DNA from: DATAEY01 sp045805565
Lineage (GTDB): Bacteria > Actinomycetota > Thermoleophilia > Solirubrobacterales > Solirubrobacteraceae
Assembly: GCA_045805565.1 (NCBI GenBank)
Contig: JBJMKZ010000039.1
Location: 1-64,000 of the forward strand
Direction of reading: 5' to 3'
DNA: 64,000 nt
Within the stretch, counting starts at the first letter, position 1. The number at the start of each line of letters is the position of its first letter. This document shows, piece by piece, positions 8,172 through 16,352 of this stretch. The position numbers and the translations under genes are program-made. Under the pieces are notes generated by a model. That model did not search any database, was not told the origin of the DNA, and was given only the letters and a program-made list of their open reading frames with translations.

Positions 8172-9143
8172 GTGCGCGTTCGACTGCCAGCCCGACTGCT
8201 ACGCGGCGGCGCCCGGCGCCGTCGCTCGGAGCCGCCGCGCCCGCCGTCGCGGGTGTTGCTGGCCGGGTCGTTCAGCATCGACAACCCGGAGCGGCCGGTG
8301 ACCACCGCCGGGGACCTGCTCGCCTGCCAGGTGGCGGCGGACTGGCTGGCGCGCGCGGGTGTCCCGCACGACGTCGCGATGGGGGCTCCCTTCGAGGGAG
8401 GGGTGGACTGGCGCGGGGTGCAGCCGTCGGATTACTCGCACGTGGTCTGGGTGTGCGGGCCGGTTGGCCAGGGCCGCAAGCAGACCGCCTTCCGCAGGCG
8501 CTTCGAGCGCTCCACCCTGGTCGGGCTCGACGTGACCATGCTCGACCACCTGGAGCCGTGGGACCCGTTCGACGTGCTGGTCGAGCGCGACAGCCGCCAC
8601 CACGAGCGCCCCGACATCTCCATCCTGGCCCCAGAGCGCCACCCTCCGGTGGTCGGGCTGTGCCTGATCCACCACCAGCGCCATTACGCGGCCGCGCGCC
8701 ATGACGCAGTGGAGGCGGCGTTCGAGCGTCTGATCGCGTCCCGTCCGATGTCGGTGGTCCCGATCGACACGGTGATCGACTCGGCGTCGCCCGGCCGGCG
8801 CAGCCCCGCCGAGGTGGGCGCGCTGCTGGCGCGGATGGACGTGGTGCTCACGAACCGCCTGCACGGCATGGTGCTGTCGATCAAGCACGGGGTCCCGGCG
8901 GTCGCGGTCGACGGCGTGGAGGGCGGCGCCAAGGTCAGCCGCCAGGCCCGCGCGCTCGGATGGCCGGTCGTCCTGGGAGTCGACGCGCTGACCGACGATC
9001 AGCTCGCCGCCGGGTTCGAGTACTGCCTCAGCCAGGAGGGGCGGGACAAGGCGGCGGCGGCACGGCGCCACGGGCTCGCGGCCGCCGCCCGGGTCGAGCA
9101 CGAGTTCCTGGCCGCGCTGGGGGTCGCGTCGCCGGGCGGCTGA
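8172..9143 (+). CDS. Polysaccharide pyruvyl transferase family protein (copy 2)
   Basis: 323 residues, paralogous over its whole length to the gene at 2761-3639: shared blocks include TTAGDLLACQVAADWLARAG, SHVVWVCGPVGQGRKQT and MDVVLTNRLHGMVLSIKHG. It has an extra basic N-terminus of about 27 residues. The family transfers pyruvate to glycan sugars or is GT-B related. Two copies in one locus suggest either two substituted sugars in the polymer or recent duplication with divergence. It has its own predicted promoter, so it can be regulated apart from copy 1. Confidence 0.8.
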   Translation: MRVRLPARLLRGGARRRRSEPPRPPSRVLLAGSFSIDNPERPVTTAGDLLACQVAADWLARAGVPHDVAMGAPFEGGVDWRGVQPSDYSHVVWVCGPVGQGRKQTAFRRRFERSTLVGLDVTMLDHLEPWDPFDVLVERDSRHHERPDISILAPERHPPVVGLCLIHHQRHYAAARHDAVEAAFERLIASRPMSVVPIDTVIDSASPGRRSPAEVGALLARMDVVLTNRLHGMVLSIKHGVPAVAVDGVEGGAKVSRQARALGWPVVLGVDALTDDQLAAGFEYCLSQEGRDKAAAARRHGLAAAARVEHEFLAALGVASPGG

Positions 9144-9205
9144 CCTCACTGCCCCGCGGCCGGCAGCGCCTCCTGTCGCTCGCGCCGCGGCGCTCCCGGG
9201 TGGTC

Positions 9206-10165
9206 TCAGCCCGCCCGCGCCGGCGTCAGGGCCGCGGCCGGCTCCCGGCGCTCGGCCAGTCGCCAGGCGGCGGTCGCCACCGTGAACGTCAGGCCTGCGT
9301 AGACCCAGCCGACCAGGATGTCGGAGACGTAGTGCTCACCGGTGTAGACCAGCGTGAAGCCCATCGCCAGGGCGTACGCCCCCAGCCCCAGCCGCACCCG
9401 CCACCCGGCGCCCCAGAAGAACAGCAGCAGCAGGACGGGGTACGCCGCATGAAGGGAGGGCAGCGCTGCCACCTGGTTGTAGAACGCGTCCCGCGTCTCG
9501 AACAGCGCTCCGGCGGGAGCCAGGCCGACGTGCTGCCACATCTCGCCGACGATCCGGTGGACGGGCGGGAGGTGGCCGTCGTAGGCTGCCAGCCAGGGGG
9601 GCGCGGCCGGGAACAGCACGTACGTCACGAACCCGGCGGTGGCGAGCGCCACCACCAGCGTGCGAAAGCGTGCGAAGCGGTGATGGGCGAAGCGCCACAG
9701 CGCGACGGCGACCACCAGGGTCGCGAAGAAGTGGGTCAGGTAGACGCCGAAGGTCGCATAGTCGTACCAGTGGGCCTGGCCCGGCGCGTAGAGCGCGTGC
9801 TGCAGGCCGATGGTGGGCACGCTGGAGCCGTCCAGCAGCCGGTCGGCGTCGAGCTGGGGCAGCACGTGCGGGCGCACACCCAGCCCCTCGCGCACGCCGT
9901 TGGAGAGGTCATACAGCAGCAGCGCCGCCATCAGCGGCAGCCAGTCGACCACCACGCCGCGCGCCCAGCGGCGCAGGTCGCCCATGGACAGGACCAGCAG
10001 CGCCACCAGGATCCAGGCGAACAGCCAGTCCCGCGACAGGAACACCCCGCGCCAGGCGACCGCGGCGGCGGTCGATCCGGCGAAGGCGGCGAGGGCGACG
10101 GCCGTCAGCCAACGCCGCCGCCTGCGCCGCGGCTCATCTGAGGAAGCGCTGGATCTCGGCGGCAT
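9206..10165 (-). CDS. PAP2 superfamily / AUR1-like inositolphosphotransferase membrane protein
   Basis: 319 residues with about six membrane helices. The lipid phosphatase/transferase signature is present as PSLHA at 236-240 (catalytic His239) and GEHYVSD with His278 and Asp282; LFPAAPPW at 184-191 is typical of the AUR1/IPC-synthase-like branch (PF14378). Such enzymes exchange or remove phosphate head groups on the outer membrane face, for instance in phosphoinositol lipid or arabinan/mannan lipid assembly. The start overlaps the end of the upstream mannosyltransferase gene by 32 nt, so the two form an operon and probably act on the same lipid-linked glycan. Confidence 0.8.
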   Translation of the reverse strand: MPPRSSASSDEPRRRRRRWLTAVALAAFAGSTAAAVAWRGVFLSRDWLFAWILVALLVLSMGDLRRWARGVVVDWLPLMAALLLYDLSNGVREGLGVRPHVLPQLDADRLLDGSSVPTIGLQHALYAPGQAHWYDYATFGVYLTHFFATLVVAVALWRFAHHRFARFRTLVVALATAGFVTYVLFPAAPPWLAAYDGHLPPVHRIVGEMWQHVGLAPAGALFETRDAFYNQVAALPSLHAAYPVLLLLFFWGAGWRVRLGLGAYALAMGFTLVYTGEHYVSDILVGWVYAGLTFTVATAAWRLAERREPAAALTPARAG

Positions 10166-11588
10166 TGCGCTTGCCGGTCTCGGTGGTCGACGGCGAGCAG
10201 TGGCAGACGTCGTTGATCAGGTATCCGGTGACCGGGGCCATGGTCAGGGACAGGAACAGCGTTAGCGCGAGCGTGGCGCGGCGCAGCTGTCGGTTGCTCG
10301 ACAGTGCGGCCAGTGGCAGGGGCCATAGGACGTACCAGGGCATCTCCCAGGACAGCGACACCACCAGCGCCAGGGTCGCCCACCCCGCGGTCGTGAGCCA
10401 GTCGGCCCCCCGCGCGGTCCGCACCAGCAGCCACACGATGGTCGCCAGCAGCCCCACGGTGACCAGCACCCGCACCGGCCACGTTGCCCCGCCCTGCCCG
10501 AGCGCCAGGCCGAGCAGGTTCGGCGGGCTGAGCGGCGTCACCAGGCGTGACTGGGTCTCCAGGCCGGGTCCGTGGACCCCGAAGGCGGCGAGCGAGAGCG
10601 CCGCCATACCCGCGGCGGCGGCGACGGCGCCGAGCACCATCTCGAGGCGCCGGCGGGTGGCGAGGAGCGCGAATGGCAGCACCAGCCCGGCCGACATCTT
10701 CACGCCCGCTGCGCCGATGATCGCCGCTCCGGCGGGCGCCGGCCGCTGTGCCAGCAGCGCGCCGATCCCGGCCAGGATCAGGGCGACCATGAAGAAGTCG
10801 TTGTGGACACCGCCCAGCCCGTACACCAGGACCAGCGGGTTGAGCCCCACCAGCAGCACCGCGGCAAGCGGGTCGCGGCCCAGCCGGCGCGCGATTCGCC
10901 AGGTCAGGCCCAGGCACGCCAGGCTGGCGGCGACGGTGGCCAGCTTGAGCGTCCAGAAAGCGCCCGCCACGCCCGCGACCGCCACCAGCGGGTAGCTCGC
11001 CAGCGTGAACAGCGGGCCGTAGGGCGACAGGAGGTGATGCCAGGTGGCGAACGGGTACGAGGGATCGACCGGGATCTCGGCCGGGAGCGCCGCGTAGGGG
11101 TTGATCCCGTGCAGTGCGCCCAGGCGCGCGTAGTTGACGTAGTTGAAGATGTCGGTGAGCGTCAGCGGCGGGCCGATCAGGAAGATCACGTTCAGCGCCA
11201 CCAGGGCTGCCACACCCCAACGCGGGGGAACGTGGTTTGCGCACGCCAGCACCGCGAAGTAGGCGACGACCATCAGGGTGAGCAGGACGGTGAAGCTCAG
11301 CGCCATGAAGGCCCCGCTGTCCGGCAGCCACGAGGCGGCGCCGCGCAGCGGTCCGACCATCCACAGGGGGAACGAGTCCTTGGAGGGCGGCACGAACGAC
11401 GAGGGTGCACCCGCGGCCACCAGCGTCAGCGCGAGGGCCGCCCCGACCGACAGGGCGAGCGCCCGGCGCGCCGTCGTCTCGGTGCGCCAGGTGCCGGCGA
11501 GGCGGCCCGGGAGCGCCCCCAGGCGCGGCAGCTCGCCGGCGAGGGCCGGCTCCAGGACGGTGGGGGAGTTGTCCCTTCTGGTCGCCAT
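10134..11588 (-). CDS. Polytopic mannosyltransferase (MptB/GT87-like, polyprenyl-phosphate sugar dependent)
   Basis: 484 residues, about 12 membrane helices. The loop LTDIFNYVNYARLGALHGIN after the third helix carries the Asp typical of GT-C enzymes, and NPYAALPAEIP, SPYGPLFT and GGVHNDFFM are the hallmark blocks of the alpha-1,6-mannosyltransferase MptB / GT87 group. Inference: it extends a lipid-anchored mannan or similar polymer outside the cell, using polyprenyl-phosphate sugars of the kind made by DPM1-like enzymes such as 5691-6512. ATG 11588 has AGGA 6 nt upstream, so it is preferred over ATG 11594. The frame is open far upstream into the PrsW gene, but that is a GC artefact. Confidence 0.8.
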   Translation of the reverse strand: MATRRDNSPTVLEPALAGELPRLGALPGRLAGTWRTETTARRALALSVGAALALTLVAAGAPSSFVPPSKDSFPLWMVGPLRGAASWLPDSGAFMALSFTVLLTLMVVAYFAVLACANHVPPRWGVAALVALNVIFLIGPPLTLTDIFNYVNYARLGALHGINPYAALPAEIPVDPSYPFATWHHLLSPYGPLFTLASYPLVAVAGVAGAFWTLKLATVAASLACLGLTWRIARRLGRDPLAAVLLVGLNPLVLVYGLGGVHNDFFMVALILAGIGALLAQRPAPAGAAIIGAAGVKMSAGLVLPFALLATRRRLEMVLGAVAAAAGMAALSLAAFGVHGPGLETQSRLVTPLSPPNLLGLALGQGGATWPVRVLVTVGLLATIVWLLVRTARGADWLTTAGWATLALVVSLSWEMPWYVLWPLPLAALSSNRQLRRATLALTLFLSLTMAPVTGYLINDVCHCSPSTTETGKRNAAEIQRFLR

Positions 11589-11668
11589 CGTCATTCCTGG
11601 TGCCCGACCAGGATGGCGCCGAACCCTACCCGCGGCGCCGCTTGCGCCCATCGCACCCGGTCGGGCCG

Positions 11669-13015
11669 TCAGCCGGCGGCATGGCCGGTCCACTCCCGGC
11701 CGTCCCACCAACGCCAGCGCGCCTGGGCCCAGGGGTCCGGGTACCAGCCCGCGGGCGCGATGGCGGGCGTCGGCGCGGGCGCGCGCTCCGGCGTCCACGG
11801 CTGCCACGCGGTCGCCGGCAGCCCGACGGCGGGGTCGGTGCCGGCGGGCCCCGCCCGTCCGGCGGCGGCCGCCGCCACGGCATCGGCCGCCGATCCGATC
11901 GCCGGGCGCAGCTCGCGCAGGCGCGCGGCCAGCGCCGCTTCGTCGGCCCGGGGCGAGGCGCTCCCGGTGTTCAGTCCCCGCTGGAGGCGATGGCGTAGGA
12001 AGGCGAGCTCGGTGGCCGTCTCCATCCACTGCCGTGCCGCGCGGCGTGCGCGGCGCCCGTCGCGCCGTGCCGCGCGGCGCAGCCGCTGACGGTCGTGCAG
12101 CGAGGTCAGCACGAGCAGGTCGCCGGGGCGCAGGACACCCGTCGCGACCTCCGGCGCCAGCTGAGCACCGATGATCCGGGCCTCGCGCCGCAGGGTGACG
12201 ACCACCATCACGATCAGGGCCACGAAGATGGGGACCATCACCAGGAGGAAGACGCCGAAGTACCCGGCGCCGCCTCCCAGGGTCGACGTGTTGGACAGGC
12301 TGTGCAGCAGCATCGCGGCCAGCAGTCCGCCGGCCGGCGCCAGCACCCGGGTGGCCGGGCGGGAGGACTGGGCGGCCACCCCGAGGCCGATGCCGGTCAT
12401 GGCCGTGAACACGGGATGGGCGAACGGCTCGATCACGCCCCGCAGGAAGAACGTGACGGCCAGCGGGACCCCGCCCGCGGCCTCCGCCCGTCCGTAGTAG
12501 AGGACGTTCTCCGTCATCGCGAACCCCAACCCGACCATCGCGGCGTAGACGATGCCGTCCAGCACTCCATCGAACTCGCTGCGGCGCCAGCGGTAGATCG
12601 CGAACAGGACCGCCGCCTTGGCCGTCTCCTCCACCACCGGTGCCGAGATCGAGAAGGCGTACAGCCGCCCCGCGCCCGGGCCCAAGCTCGAGCCCACGAC
12701 GACGTGTCCGGCGGAGTTGAGGATCAGGGCGATGAACGTGGCCCCGCTCGCGCCCCAGAAGAACGACGAGGCCAGCAGGCGCAGCGGCTCGGGCTCGAAG
12801 CGATCCACGCGCAGCGCGATCGAGACGTACAAGGGAACCGGCACCGTCGCCAGCAACAGCCCGGTGGCGAGCGCCACGGGCCCGTAGTCGACGCCGACCG
12901 TCAGCAGAACCGCCAGGGTCGCCACCACCAGCACGAGCACCGCCCCGCCGGCCAGCACGCGCCGACCGGCCCCCCGGTTGCGCTGAGCGGCCTGGGCGAT
13001 GGGGACGGCGGACAC
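11669..13015 (-). CDS. PrsW family intramembrane metalloprotease with C-terminal DUF2510 domain
   Basis: 448 residues. Eight or so helices in the first 290 residues carry the PrsW motifs: DRFEPEP at 71-77, the EE pair at 129-130 in VVEETAKA, FAMTEN at 165-170 and HPVFTA with His200. Relatives cleave membrane proteins such as anti-sigma factors within the bilayer. Residues 290-420 are a cytoplasmic Arg/Ala-rich region. The last 25 residues are a DUF2510 tryptophan motif (GWYPDPWAQARWRWWDG), usually found at the N-terminus of actinobacterial membrane proteins. The substrate is unknown; no sigma/anti-sigma pair is adjacent. Confidence 0.85.
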   Translation of the reverse strand: MSAVPIAQAAQRNRGAGRRVLAGGAVLVLVVATLAVLLTVGVDYGPVALATGLLLATVPVPLYVSIALRVDRFEPEPLRLLASSFFWGASGATFIALILNSAGHVVVGSSLGPGAGRLYAFSISAPVVEETAKAAVLFAIYRWRRSEFDGVLDGIVYAAMVGLGFAMTENVLYYGRAEAAGGVPLAVTFFLRGVIEPFAHPVFTAMTGIGLGVAAQSSRPATRVLAPAGGLLAAMLLHSLSNTSTLGGGAGYFGVFLLVMVPIFVALIVMVVVTLRREARIIGAQLAPEVATGVLRPGDLLVLTSLHDRQRLRRAARRDGRRARRAARQWMETATELAFLRHRLQRGLNTGSASPRADEAALAARLRELRPAIGSAADAVAAAAAGRAGPAGTDPAVGLPATAWQPWTPERAPAPTPAIAPAGWYPDPWAQARWRWWDGREWTGHAAG

Positions 13016-13077
13016 GGCGAAGCAACGCTATCCGGCCGGTCTCGGAGCGCGCCGGCGCAGGCTCGCCGGCAAGGGTG

Positions 13078-13115
13078 ACGCCTCACGCGCGAGGCGTGAA
13101 GGGTCCGGCTACGCT
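13078..13115 (+). promoter_or_regulatory. Overlapping inverted repeats and leaderless -10 upstream of 13122
   Basis: ACGCCTC (13078-13084) and GAGGCGT (13091-13097) form a perfect 7-bp inverted repeat. The overlapping pair TCACGC/GCGTGA, using the same bases, forms a second one. A -10 TACGCT (13110-13115) follows, ending 6 nt before the ATG at 13122. The repeats sit where a repressor or activator would bind between the divergent PrsW and 13122 genes. Confidence 0.35.
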
Positions 13116-13121
13116 GCCCCC

Positions 13122-13415
13122 ATGCCCGCCCCGCGCACGCTCCAGAACCGCCTGGTGATCGCCACCGCCCTGTGGCGGGAGGCGACCGAGGAGCCGCTTC
13201 CCCGTCTGCCCCCCGGGGATCCCGCCGAGCAGATCCAGCAGCTCGAGCTGATGGTGGTGGACATGCTGTGCCGGGAGGCCACGGCCGACAACGCGCGCGA
13301 GGTCGCCGACCGGACGTGGGACCTGGTCTTCGACCGCTCCGACGACGACCCGGTCAAGCGGCGCGTGGTCGCCTGTCACGAGGCGCTCGCGCGCCTGGGC
13401 TCGCCCGAGCGCTGA
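13122..13415 (+). CDS. Small conserved-looking protein of unknown function
   Basis: 97 residues, acidic, alpha-helical, no signal peptide or membrane helix. The pattern of Leu/Val with charged faces suggests a helical bundle, and one Cys lies in MVVDMLCREATADNA. I do not recognise the family. ATG 13122 is preferred over an upstream extension because a -10 element TACGCT lies exactly 6 nt before it. It is divergent from the PrsW gene across a region with overlapping inverted repeats. Confidence 0.6.
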   Translation: MPAPRTLQNRLVIATALWREATEEPLPRLPPGDPAEQIQQLELMVVDMLCREATADNAREVADRTWDLVFDRSDDDPVKRRVVACHEALARLGSPER

Positions 13416-13485
13416 GGCCGGCGCGCCCGGCGCGGCGCCCGTCCCGGGGGGCCTGAACGGCGCAACTTCGCGGCCAGGCGCGCAT

Positions 13486-13491
13486 TACTGT
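13486..13491 (+). promoter_or_regulatory. -10 element, leaderless, for lysyl-oxidase-like gene
   Basis: TACTGT ends 5 nt before the ATG at 13497. No Shine-Dalgarno sequence precedes that ATG, consistent with leaderless translation. Confidence 0.4.
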
Positions 13492-13496
13492 CCGGG

Positions 13497-14333
13497 ATGC
13501 CTCGACCCGCGGCCCGCACGCTCGCGCCGGCCCTGGGCTGCCTGCTCGCGGCACTCGCCGCCGCCGGCGCCGGCGCCCAGACGGGCGGCTCGCCATCGGG
13601 GGGAGGCGGATCCCGGGCCGCCGGCCAGTCCAACGCCTGCCGCCCGGACAGAACGCCGCGCCTGCGCTGCCCGGACCTCATCCTGCGGATGCCCTACGAC
13701 CGCTATTTCGACCGCGTGCGCGGACGGATTCGCTACCGCGCGGGCAACTCGATCGTCAACCAGGGCCAGGGCCCGGCCGAGCTGTTCGCCCAGCGCAGGA
13801 CGACGACCGGGCCGATGACCGTCACCCAGCACATCTACGGGTTCGACCGCAGGCGCTACGACTTCCCGTCGCCGGGGGCGCGCGTGATCTTCAAGTTCAT
13901 CCCGGTGCTCGGCCCGTACTGGAAGTTCGAGAACGCCGCCCGGTTCGAGCTGTGGTCGGTCGACGCCCGGGGCAACCTGCTGAGGTTGGTGCGGACGGGT
14001 CCGAAGTTCGTCTACTGCCTGCGCGACCTTCGCAAGCGCCTGTTCGTCGCCTTCTCGCCGCCCACCTTCCACTACCCGGCCTGCAGCCAGGACCCCAGGC
14101 GCCGCTCGGTGACGCTGGGGACGTCGGTCGGGTGGGCCGACGAGTATCCCGCCTCCTACTACGAGCAATGGATCGACGTCACCGGCCTGCGTGGACGTTT
14201 CGTCTTCGTCCAGCGAGTCGATCCCCTCAACCGCATCCGCGAGTCCAACGAGGCCAACAACGTGTCTCCGCGGGTCTTCCTGCGCCTGCCGCCCGGCACC
14301 CCGACGTCCAGCCGCAGCGGTTCGCGTTACTGA
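13497..14333 (+). CDS. Secreted lysyl-oxidase-like protein lacking the copper-binding histidines
   Basis: 278 residues with a signal peptide ending near residue 27 (AGAGAQ) and a Ser/Gly linker. From about 60 the sequence follows the lysyl oxidase fold (PF01186): the late block YYEQWIDVTG at 221-230, VDPLNRIRESNEANNV at 241-256, and YCLRDL at 173-178 correspond to well-conserved LOX segments. In true LOX enzymes a His-rich copper site precedes the last FARYEL-type strand; here that region reads GPYWKFENAARFEL (139-152) with no His. It is therefore probably not an amine oxidase and may have kept only a binding or structural role. Exported, Cys at 48, 58, 174 and 196 could form disulphides. Confidence 0.65.
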   Translation: MPRPAARTLAPALGCLLAALAAAGAGAQTGGSPSGGGGSRAAGQSNACRPDRTPRLRCPDLILRMPYDRYFDRVRGRIRYRAGNSIVNQGQGPAELFAQRRTTTGPMTVTQHIYGFDRRRYDFPSPGARVIFKFIPVLGPYWKFENAARFELWSVDARGNLLRLVRTGPKFVYCLRDLRKRLFVAFSPPTFHYPACSQDPRRRSVTLGTSVGWADEYPASYYEQWIDVTGLRGRFVFVQRVDPLNRIRESNEANNVSPRVFLRLPPGTPTSSRSGSRY

Positions 14334-14405
14334 GTCGCCCGCCACAGGCGACGCCGCCGCGGCCGACCGAAACCCTCGCCTGCGCGGTCTGTTATCAGTC
14401 TTCGG

Positions 14406-14549
14406 ACGCCGAATCCCCGGGGCGCCAGCGCCGGGGACGGGGGCACCGCTGGGCCGTCGCCGTCGGCGCCGGCCCGGGGGCGAATCGGCCTGGTTTCGGC
14501 CGACGCGCCGGCTTTGCGGCGCGAGCCCGTCAGCTCACCTCGCAGGCGT
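14406..14549 (+). promoter_or_regulatory. c-di-AMP riboswitch (ydaO/yuaA class), copy 1
   Basis: P1 helix ACGCC (14406-14410) pairs with GGCGT (14545-14549). Conserved core pieces follow in the expected order: GGGGGCACC (14439-14447), GGGGGCGAATC (14476-14486), and the 3' signature CCGTCAGCTCACCTCGCAGG (14527-14546). It ends 33 nt before the ATG of a secreted TIM-barrel/PG-binding protein. Identified from memory of the RF00379 consensus; no terminator with a U-run was seen, so control is probably at translation or through an unusual terminator. Confidence 0.85.
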
Positions 14550-14582
14550 GGCAGGCCCGTGACAGACAGATCGGCATACGCA

Positions 14583-15800
14583 ATGGCTCGCAACCGCGGA
14601 TTGCGCCGGGCGGCCGCGCTGGCCGGGGCTCTCGCGCTCGTGCTTCCGGGGGCCGCGGACGCCCAGGCGCCCGCCACGGCCAGCATCGTCCCGACGGCGC
14701 TCCAGGGCAACGGGATGTGGGTCTGGATCCTGGGAGCGACCAACCGCGGATCGATCCCCTCGATCGCCGCCCAGGCCCGCCGGTACAACATCCGCACGCT
14801 GTTCGTAAAGAGCGGCGACAGCCGCAATTACTGGCGCCAGTTCAATCGGGGGCTGGTGTCGCGGCTGCACGCCGCCGGCCTGCGGGCCTGCGCGTGGCAG
14901 TACGTCTACGGCAGCTATCCGGCGTTGGAGGCGCAGGTCGGCGCCCAGGCGGTCCGCAACGGCGCCGACTGCCTGGTCATCGACGCCGAGTCCGAGTACG
15001 AGGGGAAGTACGCCGCCGCGTACACGTACATCAGCCGGCTGCGACGGCTCATCGGGCCGACGTATCCGGTGGCGCTCGCCGGCTTCCCGTACGTGCACTT
15101 CCATCCCGGCTTCCCGTACTCGGTGTTCCTCGCGCCGGGCGGCGCCCAGTACGACCAGCCGCAGATGTACTGGCACGCGATCGGCACGTCGGTCGACCAG
15201 AACTTCGCCACCACCTACACCCACAACCGGATCTACAAGCGGCCGATATTGCCCCTAGGCCAGACGTACGGCGGCGCCCCGGTGGCCGAGATCCGCCGCT
15301 TCCGCCAGCTGGCGCAGGCCTACCACGCGCCGGGCGTGAGCTGGTGGTCGTGGCAATCGACCTCGTCGGCGGCCTTCCAGGCTCTCGGCCAGCCCGTCGC
15401 CGGCCTCACCGGCTATCAGCCCCGCATGAGCTACCCGTCGCTGCGGGCCGGCTCGCGCGGCGACGAGGTGGTCTGGGCCCAGCAGCTGCTGTGGTCGGCG
15501 GGCCAGCGCCAGCCGATCACCGGCTACTACGGGCCCACCACCGCGGCCCGCGTGCGCGCCTTCCAGGCCTCGCGCGGCCTGGCGCAGACTGGCTCGCTCG
15601 ACGCCGCCACCTGGAGCCGGCTGCTGGCGCTCACGCCGGTGAAGGTCAGGTGGGTCACCCGGCGGGTCGGGACCCGGGTCAACGTCACCGCGGTCCCCGC
15701 TCGCGCCGGCACCGCGGCCGCACCGATCACCGCCCAGGCTCCGGCATCGGCGCGGGCGCCCGCCGTGCGGCGCGAGATCCCGCCCAAGCCGCGGCCCTAG
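14583..15800 (+). CDS. Secreted TIM-barrel glycoside-hydrolase-like protein with peptidoglycan-binding domain
   Basis: 405 residues. The signal peptide ends near residue 27 (ADAQAP). Residues 35-270 look like a (beta/alpha)8 barrel (GMWVWILG, LFVKSGDS, ACAWQYVYGSYP, CLVIDAESEYEG, PQMYWHAIG, WWSWQS), with acidic DAESEYE as candidate catalytic residues, as in GH25-like lysozymes. Residues 280-345 are a PG_binding_1 domain (LRAGSRGDEVVWAQQLLW, GYYGPTTAARVRAFQ). The tail is Ala/Pro/Arg-rich. It probably binds and remodels the cell wall. A c-di-AMP riboswitch lies in its 5' leader. The stop is in a CTAG shared with arfB on the other strand. Confidence 0.8.
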   Translation: MARNRGLRRAAALAGALALVLPGAADAQAPATASIVPTALQGNGMWVWILGATNRGSIPSIAAQARRYNIRTLFVKSGDSRNYWRQFNRGLVSRLHAAGLRACAWQYVYGSYPALEAQVGAQAVRNGADCLVIDAESEYEGKYAAAYTYISRLRRLIGPTYPVALAGFPYVHFHPGFPYSVFLAPGGAQYDQPQMYWHAIGTSVDQNFATTYTHNRIYKRPILPLGQTYGGAPVAEIRRFRQLAQAYHAPGVSWWSWQSTSSAAFQALGQPVAGLTGYQPRMSYPSLRAGSRGDEVVWAQQLLWSAGQRQPITGYYGPTTAARVRAFQASRGLAQTGSLDAATWSRLLALTPVKVRWVTRRVGTRVNVTAVPARAGTAAAPITAQAPASARAPAVRREIPPKPRP

Positions 15801-16219
15801 TCGTCGAGCCTCGGAGGCTGCCGCTCGCGCTTTCGCTGCGCGCGGCGGCGCTTGGCGTCGAGCCGTCGCCGGCGGGCCTCATCCGACGGGCGGGTCGTCC
15901 GGCGTCGGCGACGAACCGCCAGGGCGGCGGCCAGCCGGGCCCTCAGACGCTCGAGCGCCAACTCCCGGTTGCGGGCCTGCGAGCGCGAGTCCTGGGCGAC
16001 CGCCACCACCCTCGGGCCGACCTTCGCCATCACCCTGCGGCGCTGGGGCTCGCTCAGCGCCGTCGAGGCGGCGACGTCGAACGTCGCCTCGACCCGCGAG
16101 GCGGTGACGTTGGCGTGCTGTCCCCCGGGGCCGGACGAGCGCGACGCCCGCAGCTCGATCTCGCGCAGCGGGATCGCGACGTTCGCCGTCACGCGGAGGG
16201 GATCTTCCACGGCGCCCAT
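15797..16219 (-). CDS. arfB: Alternative ribosome-rescue factor / peptidyl-tRNA hydrolase ArfB (YaeJ)
   Basis: 140 residues, the normal length for ArfB. The catalytic GGQ is at 32-34 inside RSSGPGGQHANVTASRVE, and the basic C-terminal tail (from about 105, rich in Arg/Lys) would enter the mRNA channel of stalled ribosomes. It hydrolyses peptidyl-tRNA on ribosomes stuck at mRNA ends. The frame is open upstream to 16429, but ATG 16219 (MGAVEDP) gives the family length and avoids running into the divergent patatin gene. Shares its stop palindrome with the convergent cell-wall gene. Confidence 0.9.
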   Translation of the reverse strand: MGAVEDPLRVTANVAIPLREIELRASRSSGPGGQHANVTASRVEATFDVAASTALSEPQRRRVMAKVGPRVVAVAQDSRSQARNRELALERLRARLAAALAVRRRRRTTRPSDEARRRRLDAKRRRAQRKRERQPPRLDD

Positions 16220-16352
16220 GATGTCGCGCGGCGCGGCGCCGGCGGGTTCTTCCGGGATCGCGAGCCCGTTGGGTGGTCGCCGCATCCCCGCCCGATGCCC
16301 CCGGTTCGGCGCCCTCGTCCAAGTCGTGGTATGACCTTGGGCGGAGAATGTC

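Noticed and set aside
10134..13025. A 963-codon open frame on the minus strand joining the mannosyltransferase and the region of the PrsW gene
   Set aside because: Upstream of 11594 the frame encodes Arg/Gly/Ala-rich nonsense opposite to the well-conserved PrsW frame; it stays open only because of high GC.
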